Source of the DNA: Kingdonia uniflora
Taxonomy: Eukaryota; Streptophyta; Magnoliopsida; Ranunculales; Circaeasteraceae
Assembly: GCA_014058105.1 (NCBI GenBank)
Contig: JACGCM010002460.1
Location: 62,001 to 126,000, forward strand
DNA length: 64,000 nt
Direction: 5' to 3'
The notes beneath the pieces were generated by a model that did not search any database, had not been told where the DNA came from, and saw nothing but the letters and a program-made list of their open reading frames with translations. The position numbers were made by a program, and so were the translations under genes. Below, piece by piece: positions 59,690-64,000 of this stretch (its first letter is position 1; every line of letters begins with the position of its first letter).

Positions 59690-62600
59690 TCACTGGATCT
59701 TCTCCCTATCAATTTGAATGTTTGGGATGTAGGATATGATGCTCCAGTCCTCTCCTACTTCTTTATGGCAACGTGGTCCCACGATAGGACATCCATAAAT
59801 CTTCAATTTCTGAAGTGAGGTAAGATGCTGCAATTCGTTGGACATACACGTTAAGGAATCACAGTAGGATATTTGTAAAGTTTGGAGTGCCTTGAGTTGT
59901 GATAAGCCCTGTGGAAGTGTTGAATGCGGCGAATTCCGAATGGCTAGAGACTTGAGGTTGGTGTGGAGACCATTTTGTATGGGTAATGATATCGAAAGAG
60001 AACCTGCATCGCTCTGTAAAGTCAACTTCTCCAGACACAGGGGAAGGTAGGAGACCTCCAAATGCGGACAACTCTTTATTGACATTTCCCTTAGTGAAGA
60101 AGAAGATAAGATTTGGCATGGCAATGACTTCATCATAGGGCAATTATAAATGAACAATCTTTGAAGAAGAGGCATGAGAGTGATATTTACAGTCGTCTTT
60201 ATCACCCACTCCTCCCAATGTTTCATCTCACAAATTGTGAGCTTCTTTAAGTTGGGGAACGCTATTACTGGTGCTGCTGAACTATCACCATTCTTCAAGA
60301 CTCCTAAAACTTCAAGGCCCATTATTGCTGAAACTGAATCTAATCCAGATAGATTTATGTCTTCAAGAAATTCAAGTCTTCCAAGAGCTGGTAATACCTT
60401 CAAGTTTTTGCATGACAAGATTGTAAGTTGACGAATTGATGTTCCTTCCCAATTCGGAAACTCCATCCAACTTGGGAACTTGGAACCACTGTAATTCCAA
60501 ATTCTCAACTTCTCCAAGTTGGGATGTGGTTCAAGTAATTCAATGACACTCTGAACTGCCTCATCATCATCATCATCATTATTCAATGCCTCGAGTAAAT
60601 CGAATCTCGAAGATTTCAAACTCAATGCCTCATCATTATCATCACTCTTCACTGCCTCATCATCATCATTCTTCACTGCCTCATCATCATCCTCAATATT
60701 GAATCTCAATGAGAGATGAGTTAGGTATTCTTTATCTTTCAATATTGCCTCCTTCACAACACCTTTTATATTTGATATTTCCAGCGAACCACGGAGGTTG
60801 TTGAGATGTTTTAGTTCTCCGATATCAGATCCTTCTTCACTCACAACGAACTTAGTCAACGTTTCAAGATCTCTTAATTTCCCAATTCCTCTAGGAAAGC
60901 ATTCAAGACTAGATCCCATAAATTCAAGGTGCCTCAAGCTAACCATTTTCCCCATATCATTAGGAAGTCTACGAAGCTTGCGACAACAATAAAGATTCAG
61001 TGTTTGCAGATTGGATAGATTACCGACTGTTTCAGGTAATTCTTCCAACTTTGCCCTCCCAGCTTCAAGGTGCCTCAAGCTGACGAGTTTCCCAATCTCA
61101 TCAGGAAGTCTACGAAGCTTGGAACAACCATTAAGCATTAGTGTTTGCAGATTAGAGAGATTACCGACTGTTTCAGGTAAATCTTCCAACTTTGTATGCT
61201 CAGCTTCAAGGTGCTTCAAGCTAACCATTTCCCCCATATCATCAGGAAGTCTACGAAGCTCCTCACACCAATTAAGTTTCAGTGTTTGCAGATTGGATAG
61301 ATTACCGACTGTTTCAGGTAATTCTTCCAACTTTGTCCTCTCAACTTCAAGGTGCCTCAAGCTAACCATTTTCCCCATATCATTAGGAAGTCTACGAAGA
61401 TTGCGACAACAATAAAGATTTAGTGTTTGCAGATTGGATAGATTACAGACTGTTTCAGGTAATTCTTCCAACTTTGTCCTCTCAACTTCAAGGTGCCTCA
61501 AACTGACGAGTTGCCCAATCTCATCAGGAAGTCTACGAAGATCGCTACAACCATTAAGCTTCAGTGTTTGCAGATTAGAGAGATTACAGACTGTTTCAGG
61601 TAGTTCCTCTACACCCGTAGATGACAAGTCGAGATACCTTAGATGTATTAACTTCTCAATTTCTTTTGGCAATTCCTTAATATTAGTGCCACTCAAATCG
61701 AGTGTCCTAAGACTTGTCAAATCACTCAACAAACTCAAATCTTCACAATAGATGGAGGACTGAAACAGATAAGGCTTCCCACAAACAAGTAATGTTCGTA
61801 AACTCTTCAAATTCCAAATGGAAACAGGAATTAGACCTTCATCTTCAGCAGAAAGCATTACGGACAAATGCCGGGCTTTCATGTCATTCAACTTTATCTT
61901 GCTGCTTTCGGTAACCAAGCATTCATTGTTAGAGACAAAAGTTGCAAAATCGTGAATAAGGTCGTGCATCTTGCAGTACCTTACATTGCTATCCTCGTCC
62001 ATTTGTAGATCTTGGAAAAATGAGCGCATCACCAATTCATCGAAGAACTCTGCACCTATGCTTTCCAGCTCCCTCGTCTGACTTGACCGGATACAACCTT
62101 CCGCCATCCACATCTTGATCAGGCAATCTTTCTCTATTCTATCATCTTTTGGAAAGACCGCACAATACGTAAAACAACGTTTTAGGTGTGACGGCAAAGC
62201 ATTGTAACTCAATAGCAAAGGTGACAATACCAATTCGCCGGCAGTAGGGAGTTTCCATATGTCACTCGCCAAAACATCCTCCCAATCTTCCACGTTTCTT
62301 TTTCGGAGCATGAGACTTCCTAAACTCTTTGCATAGAGAGGCACTCCTTTACACCTATCTGAAAGTTTTCTTCCGATATCTTTCAACCTTTGGCGATCGG
62401 ATTGTCCCCTCCTCCCCTCAAAGGCAAGACGTTCAAACAATAGCCAACAATCATCATCAGATAATTGTTCTAGGTTATGTTTGTCAGTTGTGCCTACAGT
62501 CATAGCAACAGTATCATTGCGTGTTGTAACCACGATTCTGCTACCTTTCTCTCCATGGTCAAGGGCACGCTTTAGTTTGTCCCAGCTTTCTCGATCCTCA

Positions 62601-63535
62601 ATCCACGCATCATCCAATACAAGCAAAAATAGCTTTCCCTCAAGAGATTGGCGCAAGTGCTTAAGCCAAGTCTGCAATGTTGTAAGATTTGGGACATTGC
62701 CACCGAGCTCTTCTATGATCGCCTTCGCTATCCTTATAAGATCAAAAGGCTCTGAGACACAAACCCACAGTTTCTTTTCAAAGTGCTTCACCACTGTGTC
62801 CTCATTGAAAATGTATTGTGCGAGAGTAGTCTTTCCCATGCCCCCCATGCCTACTATAGTGACGACTGGGACGCTTGACTCAACATGATTACTACTCTCA
62901 CTCAATAACATGTTTATTAATTTTTCTTTCTCCCGATCCCGACCACATACGTCTGATGCTTTGATATCTGAGATGGTGTGCCTGCGCTCTTCTTCTAGAC
63001 GTACTTGCTGCTCATCGTCTTTTTTAGTTACTTCGAATTTATACTTTTCTTTCTCAGTTATGAGATGATCAAGTCTTCCCTTTAATTTTAGTATCCTACG
63101 ACCGATATTATGGTGCAAGGTGGCCTTGTTGAAACAAGAGCAAGGAGATGAAAAACACGACCATACCTTTTTCTTGCTAACGCGAGCACCTTCAACGCCA
63201 TCTGGAGCACTACTTTCATCCGCAGCAATTTCTAATTTCAGGATCTTTGTGTGCCATTCGTCCAACACGTCCTCCATTTCATAAGATACGTCCTTCAGCT
63301 TCTCTAACCATGCACTTTCAGGAACCTTGATTTCATTTTTCTTCAAATTATGGAGAACATTCTTCACATGTCTCTTTTCCGCATCGTCGAGAACATCACG
63401 GATCTTGTCAAATGTATCATGGAGCTCTTTAACAGCTTCAGGAGCACCCAATACCAGTTTGACCTCCTTCTTGAGCTTGTCAAGGAGGAAAGGGGCCAAT
63501 TGTTCCACCACAACGGAAATAAGTGCATCTGCCAT
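59690..63535 (-). CDS. CC-NBS-LRR disease resistance protein (RGA-like), intact
   Basis: A cytoplasmic coiled-coil NLR immune receptor in one exon, 1281 codons from MADALISVVVEQLAPFLLDK. Approximate residues: Rx-type CC domain 1-140 with EMEDVLDEW near 86-94; P-loop GMGGMGKTT 229-237; kinase-2 LFLLVLDDAW 302-311, whose final W is typical of non-TIR NLRs; RNBS-B GSRIVVTTR about 331; GLPL variant GVPLYAKSLG about 397; RNBS-D CFTYCAVFPK about 454; MHD in KMHDLIHDF about 523. LRRs fill 560-1270. They include five tandem 47-residue units starting (L/V)E(E/D)LPETV and an Asp/Glu-rich insert of repeated DDDEAV. The other copy has two units and a shorter acidic stretch. Frame-open antisense strands over the LRRs are a by-product of the repeats. 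The pathogen recognised is unknown. Confidence 0.94.
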   Translation of the reverse strand: MADALISVVVEQLAPFLLDKLKKEVKLVLGAPEAVKELHDTFDKIRDVLDDAEKRHVKNVLHNLKKNEIKVPESAWLEKLKDVSYEMEDVLDEWHTKILKLEIAADESSAPDGVEGARVSKKKVWSCFSSPCSCFNKATLHHNIGRRILKLKGRLDHLITEKEKYKFEVTKKDDEQQVRLEEERRHTISDIKASDVCGRDREKEKLINMLLSESSNHVESSVPVVTIVGMGGMGKTTLAQYIFNEDTVVKHFEKKLWVCVSEPFDLIRIAKAIIEELGGNVPNLTTLQTWLKHLRQSLEGKLFLLVLDDAWIEDRESWDKLKRALDHGEKGSRIVVTTRNDTVAMTVGTTDKHNLEQLSDDDCWLLFERLAFEGRRGQSDRQRLKDIGRKLSDRCKGVPLYAKSLGSLMLRKRNVEDWEDVLASDIWKLPTAGELVLSPLLLSYNALPSHLKRCFTYCAVFPKDDRIEKDCLIKMWMAEGCIRSSQTRELESIGAEFFDELVMRSFFQDLQMDEDSNVRYCKMHDLIHDFATFVSNNECLVTESSKIKLNDMKARHLSVMLSAEDEGLIPVSIWNLKSLRTLLVCGKPYLFQSSIYCEDLSLLSDLTSLRTLDLSGTNIKELPKEIEKLIHLRYLDLSSTGVEELPETVCNLSNLQTLKLNGCSDLRRLPDEIGQLVSLRHLEVERTKLEELPETVCNLSNLQTLNLYCCRNLRRLPNDMGKMVSLRHLEVERTKLEELPETVGNLSNLQTLKLNWCEELRRLPDDMGEMVSLKHLEAEHTKLEDLPETVGNLSNLQTLMLNGCSKLRRLPDEIGKLVSLRHLEAGRAKLEELPETVGNLSNLQTLNLYCCRKLRRLPNDMGKMVSLRHLEFMGSSLECFPRGIGKLRDLETLTKFVVSEEGSDIGELKHLNNLRGSLEISNIKGVVKEAILKDKEYLTHLSLRFNIEDDDEAVKNDDDEAVKSDDNDEALSLKSSRFDLLEALNNDDDDDEAVQSVIELLEPHPNLEKLRIWNYSGSKFPSWMEFPNWEGTSIRQLTILSCKNLKVLPALGRLEFLEDINLSGLDSVSAIMGLEVLGVLKNGDSSAAPVIAFPNLKKLTICEMKHWEEWVIKTTVNITLMPLLQRLFIYNCPMMKSLPCQILSSSSLREMSIKSCPHLEVSYLPLCLEKLTLQSDAGSLSISLPIQNGLHTNLKSLAIRNSPHSTLPQGLSQLKALQTLQISYCDSLTCMSNELQHLTSLQKLKIYGCPIVGPRCHKEVGEDWSIISYIPNIQIDREKIQ
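60548..60702 (-). repeat. (GAT)n-type acidic-coding repeat in the intact NLR
   Basis: Repeats of 'tcatcatcat' on the plus strand encode Asp/Glu/Ala stretches (DDDEAVK, DDNDEA, NDDDDDEAV) inserted between two LRR blocks. The frameshifted copy has only DDEAVESDDDEAV here, so the tract has grown by slippage and small duplications. Confidence 0.85.
60920..61630 (-). repeat. Five 141-bp LRR-coding tandem units
   Basis: Each unit encodes 47 residues, two LRRs: (L/V)E(E/D)LPETV(G/C)NLSNLQTL, then LRRLP(D/N)(D/E)(M/I)G, then VSL(R/K)HLE. Units 1 and 4 share LNGCS...LPDEIG and units 2 and 5 share LNLYCCR...LPNDMGKM, so a block of three units was probably duplicated. Confidence 0.9.
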
Positions 63536-63720
63536 AGTTGATTGGTTTCTGATCGCAAGGAGGATAGTGTGATCTGAGTACAAATTTCTCTCTAAAGATA
63601 ATGTTAAGTTTGTATGGAGAAAAAATGATACAAGTTGCTGATATTATTATGAGAATGATAGGTGACCAAACATATTTGTTTATTTGGATGGTAGGAGGCA
63701 ATTGTGCTTACTTTTTCTCT
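63536..63720 (-). promoter_or_regulatory. Leader/promoter shared by both NLR genes (copy 2)
   Basis: Upstream sequence conserved with 56040-56165, so the tandem duplication carried the proximal promoter. I see no clear TATA box. Confidence 0.6.
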
Positions 63721-64000
63721 CTTAAGTAGACTTCACATGTTGTGTATGTTACAGTCTTATATTTTGGCTTCTTGAATGCTCCAAATTATTTACTAGTTGA
63801 TCAGGTCCAAAGTTAAATTGGAAACTATATCTCTAAAGCAGAAAATGAAAAAACATTGCATCCAGAACAGTGTTTCATGTGTTTTCTAAGGTTGCATTGT
63901 GTCATCATAATGTGAGCTATCTAGATGTACCCACCTCTTGAGAGCATAATGACAAGTACGTAGATATTTAGGGTCATGAGTGTTTTCTTATAAATGAATA
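63721..64000. other. Upstream of the intact NLR, no gene seen
   Basis: AT-rich sequence without a supported frame or repeat up to the window end. Confidence 0.5.

Noticed and set aside
60798..61751. Long plus-strand frames (64-134 codons) rich in LPTVSGNSSN
   Set aside because: They are the antisense strand of the NLR LRR units; the repeat keeps the opposite frame open.
1..64000. tRNA, rRNA or snRNA genes
   Set aside because: I looked for tRNA A/B-box patterns and conserved rRNA strings by eye and saw none; a covariance-model scan would be decisive.

Overview
This is nuclear DNA of a flowering plant, almost certainly a eudicot. Genes have many short exons and AT-rich introns with GT-AG borders, proteins match well-known plant families, and intergenic DNA is full of plant-type transposon remnants. 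I could not fix family or genus from sequence alone.

Five protein-coding genes are well supported, with exon models that close in frame: spindle-checkpoint protein MAD1 (5909-16043, +, 16 exons, 732 aa), a GDSL esterase/lipase (16335-17847, -, 5 exons), a GT31 beta-1,3-galactosyltransferase (18882-21308, +, 7 exons), an MS1/MMD1-type PHD-finger protein (25932-30249, +, 5 exons, 710 aa) and the Tudor-domain splicing factor SPF30 (35351-37993, -, 8 exons, 294 aa). Two tandem CC-NBS-LRR resistance genes lie at the right end on the minus strand. The copy at 59690-63535 is intact (1281 codons). The copy at 52732-56039 has a one-base deletion that breaks the frame between the CC and NB-ARC domains.

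Layout. 1-5900: a solo LTR with a target-site duplication, a cluster of three minus-strand TATA boxes each followed about 40 bp downstream by a short frame (two open, one start lost), and a reverse-transcriptase RNase H remnant. 5.9-18 kb: MAD1 and the GDSL gene, convergent. MAD1 introns hold a long foldback element and a candidate organelle insert. 18.8-30.3 kb: GT31 and PHD genes in tandem, separated by a duplicated segment carrying a hAT MITE; a Tourist MITE sits in a PHD intron. 30.3-35.3 kb: gene-poor, two MITE-like elements. 35.3-38 kb: SPF30. 38.2-46.2 kb: the most striking object, an about 8 kb satellite starting within about 200 bp upstream of the SPF30 start codon. It is built of about 79 bp monomers, each an inverted repeat (GCCGAATCATTTGGC / GCCAAATGATTCGGC). 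Eight monomers form an about 635 bp higher-order unit repeated about ten times. 46.2-52 kb: two more partial copies of the SPF30 5' end, each followed by its own shorter array, plus a shared flanking block in three copies. 52.6-64 kb: the resistance-gene pair.

Most genes do unrelated housekeeping jobs. The exceptions are the GT31/PHD pair, whose closest known families both act in pollen development and whose order I recall as conserved in Arabidopsis, and the two resistance genes, which are recent tandem duplicates.
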